A DNA stretch of 64,000 nucleotides, from positions 6,664,001 to 6,728,000 of the forward strand of contig NC_022657.1 of the NCBI RefSeq assembly GCF_000494755.1. The letters are read 5' to 3'. A program made the position numbers and the translations under genes. The notes beneath the pieces are model-generated. The model ran no database searches, was not told the origin of the DNA, and worked only from the letters and a program-made list of their open reading frames with translations. The number at the start of each line of letters is the position of its first letter. The first letter of the stretch is position 1. The DNA comes from Amorphoplanes friuliensis DSM 7358. GTDB taxonomy: Bacteria; Actinomycetota; Actinomycetes; Mycobacteriales; Micromonosporaceae. Positions 16,103 through 25,026 of this stretch are shown here, one piece after another.

Positions 16103-16404
16103 CGCTGACCCTCCTGGGCGTGGCGCCCGTGCGTGCCCTCCTGCGCATCCTCACGCAGCTCGGCGAACTTGTCGTCGTACAGCTCACCCGCGGCGAAGGC
16201 CTCGTGGATCTCCTGCTCGCGTTCGGCCATCCCCTCGCGGACGTCCTCCACGAAGCTACGCAGCGACTCGACGAGACCGCCAGCGGATTCCGACAGCGAC
16301 GTGGCGATGCCGGACGGAGTGAACTCGTTGGCCTTGCGGGTGACCTTGCGCACGACGATCGCGCCGACGGCCAGGCCGACTCCCAGCCAGAGCAGCCGCT
16401 TCAT
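16099..16404 (-). CDS. small membrane-anchored protein, DUF6167-like
   Basis: A 101-residue protein with an N-terminal hydrophobic helix (residues 4-18, LLWLGVGLAVGAIVV), then a mostly helical charged segment with a coiled-coil look (LVESLRSFVEDVREGMAEREQEIHEAF). Its position between a DUF948 gene and alaS is conserved across actinomycetes, where the family is called DUF6167. The function is unknown. Its stop overlaps the alaS ATG by four bases. Confidence 0.85.
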   Translation of the reverse strand: MKRLLWLGVGLAVGAIVVRKVTRKANEFTPSGIATSLSESAGGLVESLRSFVEDVREGMAEREQEIHEAFAAGELYDDKFAELREDAQEGTHGRHAQEGQR

Positions 16405-16432
16405 AGCGGTGTTTCCTTCCGGTTAAGAATGA

Positions 16433-16897
16433 TCAGCGGGCCGCGCGGGCGGCCTTGCGGCGCTGCTTGAGGGTGGCGCGGACCTCGCGCTCGTCCTCGG
16501 CGCTGCGCCGTGCGGAGGCGGCCTTGCGCAGGCCGTAGCCGAACGAGGCGACCTTGATCAGGGGGTTGGCGGCCGCGGCGGACACCACGGTGGCCAGGTT
16601 CGCGACGCTCGCGGTCACGTTCTGCGCGTGCTCCGTCATCGTGTCGACCTTGGCGAGCTGCACGTTCACACCGTCCAAAGAGACCTGGACCTGACCCAGC
16701 GCGGTGTTGACGTTCTCCACCGTCTCGGTGACGTTGCCCAGCAGCGGGCCGGTCCGGTCGTTCAGGTCGTTGATGGCCTGCGTGGCGGCGTCAACGGTGT
16801 GCCGCAGCTTGAGAATCGGCACGGCGAGCACCAGCACGAGCATCAGAAACGCGCCCGCCGCGATCAGGCCTGCGATTTCTCCGGCGGTTACGTCCAT
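16433..16897 (-). CDS. DUF948 domain-containing membrane protein
   Basis: A 154-residue protein with one N-terminal transmembrane helix (residues 8-28, EIAGLIAAGAFLMLVLVLAVPIL) and a long amphipathic region with repeated NVTETVENVNTALGQVQVSLDGVNVQL heptad-like spacing. It ends in a basic tail. This is the pattern of the DUF948 family found next to alaS. The function is unknown; the fold resembles helical chemoreceptor-like stalks. It is 28 bases upstream of the DUF6167-like gene and probably co-transcribed. Confidence 0.88.
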   Translation of the reverse strand: MDVTAGEIAGLIAAGAFLMLVLVLAVPILKLRHTVDAATQAINDLNDRTGPLLGNVTETVENVNTALGQVQVSLDGVNVQLAKVDTMTEHAQNVTASVANLATVVSAAAANPLIKVASFGYGLRKAASARRSAEDEREVRATLKQRRKAARAAR

Positions 16898-16976
16898 CTT
16901 CTTGCGTCTCCTCTACTCACGATGCCCTCACAGCGTGACAACGTGCAGACCCTACCGTCAGTCACCGCCGAGCGCT

Positions 16977-19900
16977 TCACGACGCCGAGGGTGTCGGCTC
17001 CAGGAGAGGATCGTTCGTCAGCACGGGGTCCGGCGTCTCCCCGATCAGCGAGGGGTCGACGGCCGGTTCGGGCTTGCCCCGCTGGTCGGTGATCGCGTTC
17101 TGCACCTTGATGCTGACCGTGGACCCCTTGCACGTCGCCGGGTCGACCGTCTCCACCACGCCGTCCGGACCGGTCGACGGCAACGACGCCGGATCCTGCG
17201 CGGCCAGGGCGTCGACGGCACATTCGGGCAGGCGGACCCACAGGTCCAGAGTGAACTCGTCCCGCGTCCAGCAGGTGTACTTTCCGGACGTCTTGGGCTG
17301 ATCCGCGCACTCACCGCCCCGGACCTTCCACCCGGCCGTGGTCAGGGCCTCCGAGTAGACCTTGTCGGTCTCCTCGAAGGGGCGGTCCGACTGGGCCGTA
17401 CGCTCCCGGAACCGGCAGTCGAGGAAACACCACCGGCTGCCGCTGCTGCGATCCTCGACACGTTTGTCGGCCCAGGTCGGCACGCTCAGCGCGTCCAGCG
17501 AGTTGAAGACCGGATCCCGCGTCGCGGACCGGATCCCGAAGATCAACGGAAGCAGTCCGAGCACGATCACGCTCAGCGTGACCAGTGTGATGACCCGCAG
17601 CTTGCGCTTCTCGCGCAGCTGCGTGCGCAGCTCGGCGGCCGACCCCAGCAGACCGCCCGGCGTCTCCGCTTCCTCCACGGCCGCGGGCCGCAAGCTCTCC
17701 CCCACCGACGGTACGGCCACAGCAGCGGCCGCCTTCACCCGTCCGGGTGGTGTGACCTGCCCCGTGCCCCGCACCGGCTCGTCGCCCCCGGCACCCGGCA
17801 CCTCGGCCCGGCCCGCGGCGTCGACGCTCGCACGCCCGGGCACTGCGGCAGCACCGCGGCCCTTGGCGACACCGGGAACCTCCGCGGCGCCTCGGCTCGG
17901 CTGGTCGGGGCGGCCTGCGTCGGCCGTACCGTGACCCGGGACCCTGGCTGCACCACGGCCCGGAACCTCAGCCGCACCACGGCCCGGAACTTCAGCTGCG
18001 CCACGGCCCGGAACCTCGGCCGCACCACGGCCCGGCACCTCAGCTGCACCACGGCCTGGAACTTCAGCTGCGCCACGGCCCGGCACCTCGGCCGCACCAC
18101 GGCCCGGCACCTCAGCCGCACCTCGACCGGGTACCTCGGCGGCGCCGCGGCCGGGGATGTCGCCGGTGTTCCGGCCCGGCGGGATGGCGCCGGTGCCGCG
18201 ACCGGGCAGCACGTCAGCGCCGCCACGACTCTGCGGGGCGTCCGGGGTGTCCCGGCCGGGAGAGATCGGCTGAACGGCCCGGCCGTCACCCGCGCCGCGA
18301 CCGGGAACAACCGTTCCCGTCCCACGACCGGGAACGACCGCACCCGTACCCCGGACCGGCGGCACAGCGCCGACGCCACGGACGGGCTGGCCGGTGTCAC
18401 CGAGGCTGGTCGGCCGCGAACCGGTGAAATCGTCGTTGCCGTCACCACCGCCGTGCCGCGGCGGACCACCAGGCGCGGGGCTACCGGGACGGACGGGACG
18501 GCCGGCCGCACCGAAACCGCCGGTGAAGTCCTCGTCGTCCGCGCCTCCGTGCCGCGGCGGACCACCGGGCGCGGGGCTTCCCGGCCGGATCGGCAGGCCG
18601 CTCGGCTGACCCGGACGCGGCGGGTTACCCACGCCGGCCAGGCTGCTGGGATCGTTCTGGTTGCGACCGGGACCGCCCGGCTGACCAAGAGCCGGACGAA
18701 CCGGCGCCCCGGCACTGTGCTGGCCGCTCTCGATCTGAGCGGCACCTCGCCGGCCCGGACCGCTGAACGCCTCGGGCGCGCCGGGGCCGGCAAAGCCACC
18801 CGGCTGACCAGCAGCGGGCTGGCCGGCACCGGGACGAGCTACGCCCGGCGTTGCGACACCCGGCTGACCGGGATTCGGCTGAACTCGGCCGGCCTGTCCA
18901 GGGCCGGGCTGGACTCGGCCGGCCTGTCCGGGGCCGGGCTGGTTCGGGCCGGGCTGATTGGGGCCGGGCTGGTTGGGACCGCGCCGGCCTCGGCCGGGCT
19001 GGTTCGGGTCGGGCTGGCCGGCGCCGGGCCGACCCGGGCGGGCCACACCGCCCTGACCGGGCGCGACCTGCTGGTTGGGGCCGGGCTGCTGGTGACCCGG
19101 CTGCTGCTGGTTACCGGGCTGCTGCTGGCCGGGCTGCTGCTGGCCGGGCTGCTGCTGGCCGGGACGTCCCGGCTGGCCGGGACGGGCCACACGACCGGTG
19201 CCACGACCGGCAGCCGCACGGGCCGCCGCCTCACCGGCGCGGGCGATCTGACCGGTCGTGCCGATGACACCGGAGGTACTACCGGCCATGGCGCCCGCAC
19301 GACCCGGAACGGCAGGCGTTCGCACGCCCTCACGCCCCGGGACCACCGGTGGCACCACGGCAGCGGTGGCCCGGGCGGGACCCGGCGGAACACCGCGCCC
19401 GGCCGGATCGGGTGCGGCACCGCGGCCCCGGGGGCTCGGAGCACCGCGTCCTACCGGACCGGTGCCGGGCTCGTCGTCGGCGCCGTGAGTACCGGCCCGA
19501 CCCGCGGGCGGAACGGGGCCGGTGTGCTGCCCGGCATCGGAACGGCCGTGCCGCCCACCCGGCTCGGGACTTCCGTCGGGGCGAGCATGCGCGGAAGGTG
19601 CGTTGCGCGAGCCGAACGACTCGACCGGCACCGCCGACACGGGACGGCTGGCACCGCCACCGGATCGCGCGCCACCCCGGCCGGCCGCAAAACCGCCGAC
19701 CTGGTCGGGCGCGGCGTGACCGCCGGTCGTCTCCGGAGCCGCGTGACCACCGCGTGCGGGAACCGCACCGGTCTGGTCGGGCTCTTCGGCCCGGGCCCGC
19801 CGGCCCCTGCGACCACCGGTCTGCTCACCGGAACGACCCGGCTGCTCGGTGCCGGGTTGCCCGGGCGCCGGACGACCCGCGATGTAACCGGACGGCTCAC

Positions 19901-21593
19901 CGTCGGGGCTGCCGGACACCGGACGACCCGGCACATAACCTGGCTGACCGGGACCGGGCGTCGGACGGCCCGGCGCATAACCGGCCTCACCCGGCCCGGG
20001 ACGACCGATCTGCTCCCCCGGACGACCGGGATCGAAGTCGGCCTGATGCCGCGCCGGCGAGACCGGACGGCCGGGCAGCGGACCCGCCTCGGCGGGCGGT
20101 ACCGCACCCCGGCGTCCACCGGGGGCAGGGCTGACAGGCCGGCCGGGTGACACGGGACCCGCCGGCGGAACCGCGGGAGCATTCCCCGACGCGGGCACGG
20201 CCGACGTGGGGCTGATCGTCGGGAAGGACCCGGACGGCGCACGACCACCGACCTGCCCAGGATCGATCTGCCGGCGCCCATGACCAGGCGTGGCGGGATC
20301 AGCCGGATCCGGAACGGGCACACCGGCGGCCCGGCGACCGGCAGGCCGGATCCCCGGCTCACTGCGATCGACAGGCGCATGCCGGCCAGTGGTCTCCTCC
20401 GGGACACCACCCCGCCGCGGCGGCGCCTGACCCGGCGCAGCCTGTCCGGACATGGCCTGACCAGGCACAGAACGACCAGTCGCAGGCTGACCCGGCACGG
20501 GCTGACCTGGCACTGGCTGGCCCGGCATCGACTGCCCGGAAACGGGCTGGCCAGGAGCCGGACGACCAGGCACGGCCTGACCCTGACCGGAACGGCCGGA
20601 CGTGGCCTGACCAGGCGCCGCGTGACCGGGCCCGGGCTGACCCGGACCGGGACGACCAGGCACAGCCTGACCAGCCGCAGCATGACCAGCCCCAGGCTGA
20701 CCAGGACCTGGACGACCAGGCATGGCCTGACCAGCAGCAGCATGACCGGAGGCGGGCTGACCCGGACCAGGACGACCAGGCACGGCCTGACCAGCCGCAG
20801 CATGACCGGACGCGGGCTGACCAGGAACGGGACGACCAGGAACGGCCTGACCAGCCGCAGCTTGACCAGACCCAGGCTGACCAGGACCTGGACGACCAGG
20901 CATGGCCTGACCAGATCCGGGCTGACCCTGAACCGGACCGGGACGGCCGGACGTGGCCTGGCCGGGCGCCGCGTGACCGGACGCGGGCTGACCCGGGCCA
21001 GGACGACCAGGCACAGCCTGACCAGCCGCAGCATGACCTGACACGGGCTGACCGGGAGCGGGACGACCAGACGTGGCCTGACCCGGAGCCGCCCGACCGG
21101 CCTGACCCGGCGCCGCACGACCGGGTGCCGGTTGGCCGGGTGCCGGTTGGCCGGGCGCCGCACGACCGGGCACGGCTTGACCCGGGCGGCCGGGAGCAGC
21201 TTGACCGGGCGGCGACTGCCACGCACCGGTGGCATGCTCGCCCGACCCCGCCTGCCAGCCCGGCGCACGATCGCCGCTGATCGGCGCCGACGATGGCGGC
21301 GCCGGGGACCGGGGCGCGGCCGGGAACGGTGAGTCGTCGTCGACCGGGTCGTCCGGGCCGGGAGCGCGGCGGCCGCTCTTGCTGGTGCGGCCCTCGGCGC
21401 TGCCACCCGGGCCGATGGCCGAGCGCTCTTGCTTGGCGGTGCGCAGTTCGTCGAGCCAGCCGGTCTCCTCGCGGGGCACCTCGACGGGCTCGACCGGCTC
21501 CGGCCGGCCGCGGCCGAACAGGCGCCGGCTCCGGCCTGCCTGTTCGCGCTGGTCGGCGTCGTCGTCGGGCCTGTCGGCACCGCGCCTGCTCAC
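16977..21593 (-). CDS. giant repeat-rich single-pass membrane protein with Cys-rich external domain
   Basis: A 1538-residue protein of no family I recognise. Residues 1-60 are charged. About 145-400 consist of degenerate 20-residue Pro-Gly-Gln repeats (for example PGQPASGHAAAGQAVPGRPG). About 850-950 is rich in NQPGP and PGQQQ, and about 1155-1220 is eight exact copies of GRGAAEVP. A single transmembrane helix lies at about 1334-1354, followed by a 184-residue outer domain with six cysteines (in RWCFLDC, GGECAD, KYTCW, LPECA and PATCKG). The predicted layout is a long disordered cytoplasmic arm, one helix, and a small disulfide-bonded domain outside. It overlaps the rarA stop by four bases. 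Other actinomycetes often carry rpsD at this locus. Confidence 0.85.
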   Translation of the reverse strand: MSRRGADRPDDDADQREQAGRSRRLFGRGRPEPVEPVEVPREETGWLDELRTAKQERSAIGPGGSAEGRTSKSGRRAPGPDDPVDDDSPFPAAPRSPAPPSSAPISGDRAPGWQAGSGEHATGAWQSPPGQAAPGRPGQAVPGRAAPGQPAPGQPAPGRAAPGQAGRAAPGQATSGRPAPGQPVSGHAAAGQAVPGRPGPGQPASGHAAPGQATSGRPGPVQGQPGSGQAMPGRPGPGQPGSGQAAAGQAVPGRPVPGQPASGHAAAGQAVPGRPGPGQPASGHAAAGQAMPGRPGPGQPGAGHAAAGQAVPGRPGPGQPGPGHAAPGQATSGRSGQGQAVPGRPAPGQPVSGQSMPGQPVPGQPVPGQPATGRSVPGQAMSGQAAPGQAPPRRGGVPEETTGRHAPVDRSEPGIRPAGRRAAGVPVPDPADPATPGHGRRQIDPGQVGGRAPSGSFPTISPTSAVPASGNAPAVPPAGPVSPGRPVSPAPGGRRGAVPPAEAGPLPGRPVSPARHQADFDPGRPGEQIGRPGPGEAGYAPGRPTPGPGQPGYVPGRPVSGSPDGEPSGYIAGRPAPGQPGTEQPGRSGEQTGGRRGRRARAEEPDQTGAVPARGGHAAPETTGGHAAPDQVGGFAAGRGGARSGGGASRPVSAVPVESFGSRNAPSAHARPDGSPEPGGRHGRSDAGQHTGPVPPAGRAGTHGADDEPGTGPVGRGAPSPRGRGAAPDPAGRGVPPGPARATAAVVPPVVPGREGVRTPAVPGRAGAMAGSTSGVIGTTGQIARAGEAAARAAAGRGTGRVARPGQPGRPGQQQPGQQQPGQQQPGNQQQPGHQQPGPNQQVAPGQGGVARPGRPGAGQPDPNQPGRGRRGPNQPGPNQPGPNQPGPGQAGRVQPGPGQAGRVQPNPGQPGVATPGVARPGAGQPAAGQPGGFAGPGAPEAFSGPGRRGAAQIESGQHSAGAPVRPALGQPGGPGRNQNDPSSLAGVGNPPRPGQPSGLPIRPGSPAPGGPPRHGGADDEDFTGGFGAAGRPVRPGSPAPGGPPRHGGGDGNDDFTGSRPTSLGDTGQPVRGVGAVPPVRGTGAVVPGRGTGTVVPGRGAGDGRAVQPISPGRDTPDAPQSRGGADVLPGRGTGAIPPGRNTGDIPGRGAAEVPGRGAAEVPGRGAAEVPGRGAAEVPGRGAAEVPGRGAAEVPGRGAAEVPGRGAAEVPGRGAARVPGHGTADAGRPDQPSRGAAEVPGVAKGRGAAAVPGRASVDAAGRAEVPGAGGDEPVRGTGQVTPPGRVKAAAAVAVPSVGESLRPAAVEEAETPGGLLGSAAELRTQLREKRKLRVITLVTLSVIVLGLLPLIFGIRSATRDPVFNSLDALSVPTWADKRVEDRSSGSRWCFLDCRFRERTAQSDRPFEETDKVYSEALTTAGWKVRGGECADQPKTSGKYTCWTRDEFTLDLWVRLPECAVDALAAQDPASLPSTGPDGVVETVDPATCKGSTVSIKVQNAITDQRGKPEPAVDPSLIGETPDPVLTNDPLLEPTPSAS
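17938..18152 (-). repeat. 24-bp tandem repeats encoding GRGAAEVP
   Basis: Eight in-frame 24-bp copies (17961-18152) each encode GRGAAEVP, with a ninth degenerate copy at 17938-17960 (GRGAARVP). Most differences between copies are synonymous, so the protein repeat is better conserved than the DNA. Confidence 0.92.
20440..21165 (-). repeat. degenerate 60-bp tandem repeats encoding 20-residue Pro/Gly/Gln units
   Basis: About a dozen units of roughly 60 bp are recognisable by recurring blocks such as GACCAGGCACGGCCTGACCAG on the plus strand, broken by small insertions. They stay in frame and encode PGQ-x-GRP-type segments. The boundaries are approximate. Confidence 0.75.
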
Positions 21594-23347
21594 GGCTGGT
21601 CCTCTCCGGCGGCTGCGCCGCTGTCGTTCACTTCCGGCCCGCCGGTCGACGGACCCTTCGCCTTGCTGACGTCATCAACGCCAGAACCACTCCCACCCGA
21701 GGGCGAGCCACCCGGCTCGCTCCCGCCCGGACCGGCCGCAGCCGCACCGCTACCCGCCGAACCCGAGCCGCTCCCGGCCGAGACCGACCCAGCCGAAGCC
21801 GAGCCACCCCCAGCCGAAGCCGAACCACTCCCGGCCGAGACCGACCCAGCCGAAGCCGAGCCACCCCCGGCCGAAGCTGGTCCGCCCGAAGCCGAGCCAC
21901 TCCCAGCCGAAGCCGGACCTTTCCCACCCGAACCCGGGCCGTTCCCGCCCGAGGGTGGAGGGCCGGTGTAGGCCGGGCCTCGGACGATTCTGCGCAAGCG
22001 GGGCAACCGCTCGCCGACCGCACGTTCCGCGCCGTGGTCCGTCGGGTTGTAGTAGTCCGCGCCGATCAGATCATCCGGCACATACTGCTGCCTAACAACA
22101 CCCTTGGGGTCGTCGTGTGGATAGCGGTAGCCCTTGCCGTGACCAAGGCCACGTGAGCCCTGGTAGTGGGCGTCGCGCAGGGCGGGTGGGACCGCGCCGC
22201 CGCGGCCTGCGCGGACGTCGGCCATGGCGGCGCCCAGGGCGGTGGTCACGCTGTTGGATTTCGGGGCGGTGGCCAGGTGGACGACGGCCTGGGCCAGGTT
22301 GAGCTGGGCTTCGGGGAGGCCGACCGATTGGACCGCCTGGGCGGCCGCGGTGGCGACCAGGAGCGCCTGGGGGTCGGCCATGCCGACGTCCTCGCTGGCG
22401 AAGATCACGATGCGGCGGGCGATGAAGCGGGGGTCCTCGCCGGCGACGAGCATCCGGGCCAGATAGTGCAGGGCCGCGTCGGGGTCGGAGCCGCGCATGC
22501 TCTTGATGAACGCGCTGGTGATGTCGTAGTGGGCGTCGCCGTCGCGGTCGTAGCGGACCGCGGCCACGTCGACGGCTTTTTCGGCTGTGGCCAGGTCGAT
22601 GTCGGTCACGCCCTGGGCCGCGGCGGATCCGGCTGCGGCTTCCAGCGCCGTGAGGGCTTTGCGGACGTCGCCGCTCGCCAGGCGTACCAGGTGTTCCTCG
22701 GCCTCGGGGGTGAGGGTGACGGCGCCGCCCAGGCCGCGGGGGTCGGTGACCGCGCGGCGGATGAGCTGCCGGACGTCGTCCTCGTCGAGGGCGCGGAGGG
22801 TGAGGAGCACGCAGCGGGAGAGCAGCGGGGAGATGACGGAGAAGTAGGGGTTCTCGGTGGTCGCGGCGAGCAGCGTCACCGTGCGGTCCTCGACCGCCGC
22901 GAGCAGGGAGTCCTGCTGGGTCTTGCTGAAGCGGTGGACCTCGTCGATGAAGAGAACGGTCGGCGGGCCGCCGGCGCGGCGTTCGCGCCGGGCCGTGTCG
23001 ATCACCGCGCGGACGTCCTTGACCCCGGCGGTCAGCGCCGACATGGCGACGAACTTGCGGTCGGTGGCGCCGGCGACGAGGTGGGCGATCGTGGTCTTGC
23101 CGGTGCCGGGCGGGCCCCAGAGGATCACCGACATCGGCGTGGTGCCGGTGACGAGCTGCCGCAGGGGTGCGCCGGGGGCGAGCAGGTGTTGCTGGCCGAC
23201 GAGCTCGTCGATGCCCGCGGGGCGCATGCGCACCGGCAGCGGCGAGTCGGCCGACCAGGTGGTGAAGCCCGCGGACACCGCACCGGCCGGGGGCGCGGTG
23301 CGGACACCGCCCGGCTCGTTCAGGGAAAACAGTCCGTCGGATTCCAT
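21590..23347 (-). CDS. rarA: replication-associated recombination protein A with low-complexity tail
   Basis: AAA+ ATPase of the RarA/MgsA/WRNIP1 family, acting at stalled replication forks. It has RMRPAGIDELVGQQHLL, Walker A GPPGTGKTT, Walker B VLFIDEVHRF, sensor 1 ATTENPYFSV and the C-terminal helical part with ASEDVGMADPQAL and YKYPHDD-like YRYPHDD. I start it at ATG 23347 (585 residues). The recognisable RarA core ends near residue 460. The last 124 or so residues are a Ser/Ala/Gly-rich tail with two exact 19-residue repeats, not usual for RarA. Its stop overlaps the start of the giant repeat protein. Confidence 0.95.
   Translation of the reverse strand: MESDGLFSLNEPGGVRTAPPAGAVSAGFTTWSADSPLPVRMRPAGIDELVGQQHLLAPGAPLRQLVTGTTPMSVILWGPPGTGKTTIAHLVAGATDRKFVAMSALTAGVKDVRAVIDTARRERRAGGPPTVLFIDEVHRFSKTQQDSLLAAVEDRTVTLLAATTENPYFSVISPLLSRCVLLTLRALDEDDVRQLIRRAVTDPRGLGGAVTLTPEAEEHLVRLASGDVRKALTALEAAAGSAAAQGVTDIDLATAEKAVDVAAVRYDRDGDAHYDITSAFIKSMRGSDPDAALHYLARMLVAGEDPRFIARRIVIFASEDVGMADPQALLVATAAAQAVQSVGLPEAQLNLAQAVVHLATAPKSNSVTTALGAAMADVRAGRGGAVPPALRDAHYQGSRGLGHGKGYRYPHDDPKGVVRQQYVPDDLIGADYYNPTDHGAERAVGERLPRLRRIVRGPAYTGPPPSGGNGPGSGGKGPASAGSGSASGGPASAGGGSASAGSVSAGSGSASAGGGSASAGSVSAGSGSGSAGSGAAAAGPGGSEPGGSPSGGSGSGVDDVSKAKGPSTGGPEVNDSGAAAGEDQP
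21771..21884 (-). repeat. two 57-bp tandem repeats in the rarA tail
   Basis: Units 21771-21827 and 21828-21884 are nearly identical and encode the 19-residue repeat SGSASAGGGSASAGSVSAG in frame. They lie in the low-complexity C-terminal extension of RarA. Confidence 0.88.
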
Positions 23348-23423
23348 CGGCAACGACAGTACCGGCCCGCCCTCGTGTGCCGGAAATGCACCGATGGGCG
23401 GGCCGTGTACCGAAATCGGGGGA

Positions 23424-23648
23424 TCAGCCGCGGCCGGGGCGACGGCCGTAGAACCGGCGGCCGCTGCTGCCGGAGCCCGAGCCGCCACGCGGGCCGCTGC
23501 CCACGCCGGCCAGGTAGAGCGAGAGGAGCAGCAGGCCGAGCGAGGCCATGGTGGAGAAGTTGAACAGGTCGGGGGCGCCGAGGTTGGTGTCGAAGAGGTC
23601 GAGCAGGAGCCAGAGACCGAAGACGATCGCGGCGGCGATGGCAAGCAT
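23424..23648 (-). CDS. small two-helix membrane protein
   Basis: A 74-residue protein. The ATG at 23648 is preceded on the minus strand by GGAGGA at good spacing, which decides the start. Two hydrophobic helices (residues 2-18 and 34-50) are joined by a loop, and the C-terminal 25 residues are Gly/Ser/Arg-rich (SGPRGGSGSGSSGRRFYGRR). The function is unknown. It lies 76 bases upstream of rarA on the same strand and may share its transcript. Confidence 0.8.
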   Translation of the reverse strand: MLAIAAAIVFGLWLLLDLFDTNLGAPDLFNFSTMASLGLLLLSLYLAGVGSGPRGGSGSGSSGRRFYGRRPGRG

Positions 23649-23748
23649 GGGGTTCCTCCGGGGGGATGAGAGCACTTGTGACGGCTGATACCCCCGGGGT
23701 GGTCGTGCGTAAACTCGACTGTTGACATCGCTCTATGGCCGACTGCCT

Positions 23749-25026
23749 TCAGGGTGCGGGAGTCATTTCCGCCGGTGGGGTGGCGGGCGCCGGGGCCGGG
23801 CTGTTGCCGCGGGCCACCAGGTAGAGCGGGGCGGCCAGGGCGAGCATCACCGCGCCGACCAGCAGCGCCACCGGGAGGGTCGCCGCGGAGGCGATCGCGG
23901 TCAGTGTGACCAGTCCGAGGGCGCCGGCCGGCTGGGCGACCATGGAGTTCAGCGAGATCAGGCTGGCGCGGTACGGCCCCTCGACCTGCCGGTGCAGCAG
24001 ACCCATGTGCACCGGTGACGAGGCACCGTGGACGGTGTAACAGACGAGGTAGGCCGCGATGACGCCGACCGGCCCGGCGAAGAGGGCCATGCCGACCACT
24101 GTCACACCCTGCAGGATGCGCAGTGCGAAGCCGGTCCACGGCGCACCGATGCGGCGGGACAGCAGCGGGATCAGGGCGGCGCCCAGGGCCGAGGCCAGCC
24201 AGCCGGCCGACCCGACCGGGCCCATCAGTGCCGAGGCGTGATCGGTGTTGCCGACCACCTCGGCCAGGCGTACCGGCATCAGGCTCTCGAAGGCGACCAT
24301 GCCGAAGCCCCAGAAGATCTCGACGGCGACGAGCGCGACGATGATCCGGGACCGGCGCAGGAGTCCGAGCGCGCCACCGATCGCCGCCGGCACCCCGCGT
24401 ACGGATTCGGCCAGGGCGACCAGGCCGCGGCGGGGACGGTGTTCGGTCATCAGCAGAACGACGGCGGCGAAGGAGACGACCTGCAGGCCCAGGGCGACGA
24501 AGACCGGCATGGTCAGGGCCGCGACCGGTCCGTACGGGCCGAGTGCCACGATGCCGCCGGTCAGCAGCGCACCGGCTGCGACGGCCACGCCGAGGACAAC
24601 GCCGCTGTGGCTGAGCCCGGTCTCGATGTCGGCGCCGGGGTCGGCGGCCAGTGACTGGTCGACGTACCAGGCGTCGAGCGGGCCGCTGTCCAGCGCGCGG
24701 TAGACGCCCTGCAGCGTGTAGAAGATCAGGAAGAGCACAACCGTGTCGGCGAAGGTCAGCAGGGTCAGGGCGCCGATCTCGACCACACCGGCGAGCAGCA
24801 GGACCGGGCGGCGGCCGATCGCGTCCGAGAGGCCACCGGTCGGGAGCTCCAGCAACAGGACGAGGATGCCCTGCAGCGCGGCGGCCGAGCCGTACTGCGC
24901 GAGCGTCAGGCCGCGGTCCAGCGGGAGCAGGACGGTGATCGGGATCATCAGTCCTACGGGGAGCCAGCGCAGGGCGATCAGCCAGAGGAAACGGCGGCGC
25001 ACCTGCGGCGCGGTGAGGGCGCTCAT
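23749..25026 (-). CDS. MFS transporter
   Basis: A 425-residue, 12-helix major facilitator. Motif A is GGLSDAIGRRPVLLLAG near residue 65. The segment AWYVDQSLAADPGADIETGLSHSG is shared with uncharacterised actinobacterial efflux-type MFS proteins. It starts with ATG 25026, overlapping the stop of the ArsR-type regulator by four bases. The pair is therefore one operon in which the regulator probably controls the transporter. The substrate is unknown. Confidence 0.88.
   Translation of the reverse strand: MSALTAPQVRRRFLWLIALRWLPVGLMIPITVLLPLDRGLTLAQYGSAAALQGILVLLLELPTGGLSDAIGRRPVLLLAGVVEIGALTLLTFADTVVLFLIFYTLQGVYRALDSGPLDAWYVDQSLAADPGADIETGLSHSGVVLGVAVAAGALLTGGIVALGPYGPVAALTMPVFVALGLQVVSFAAVVLLMTEHRPRRGLVALAESVRGVPAAIGGALGLLRRSRIIVALVAVEIFWGFGMVAFESLMPVRLAEVVGNTDHASALMGPVGSAGWLASALGAALIPLLSRRIGAPWTGFALRILQGVTVVGMALFAGPVGVIAAYLVCYTVHGASSPVHMGLLHRQVEGPYRASLISLNSMVAQPAGALGLVTLTAIASAATLPVALLVGAVMLALAAPLYLVARGNSPAPAPATPPAEMTPAP

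Noticed and set aside
13919..16108. 729-codon open frame opposite alaS
   Set aside because: Mirror frame of a certain gene; the translation is Arg/Val/Asp-rich with no domain.
16704..20150. 1148-codon plus-strand frame opposite the giant repeat protein
   Set aside because: Its TTRN-like repeats mirror the minus-strand repeats. The minus frame has a transmembrane helix, a cysteine domain and proper coupling to rarA, so it is the real gene.
20440..21165. CRISPR array
   Set aside because: The tandem units have no unique spacers, keep a reading frame, and no cas gene is in the window.
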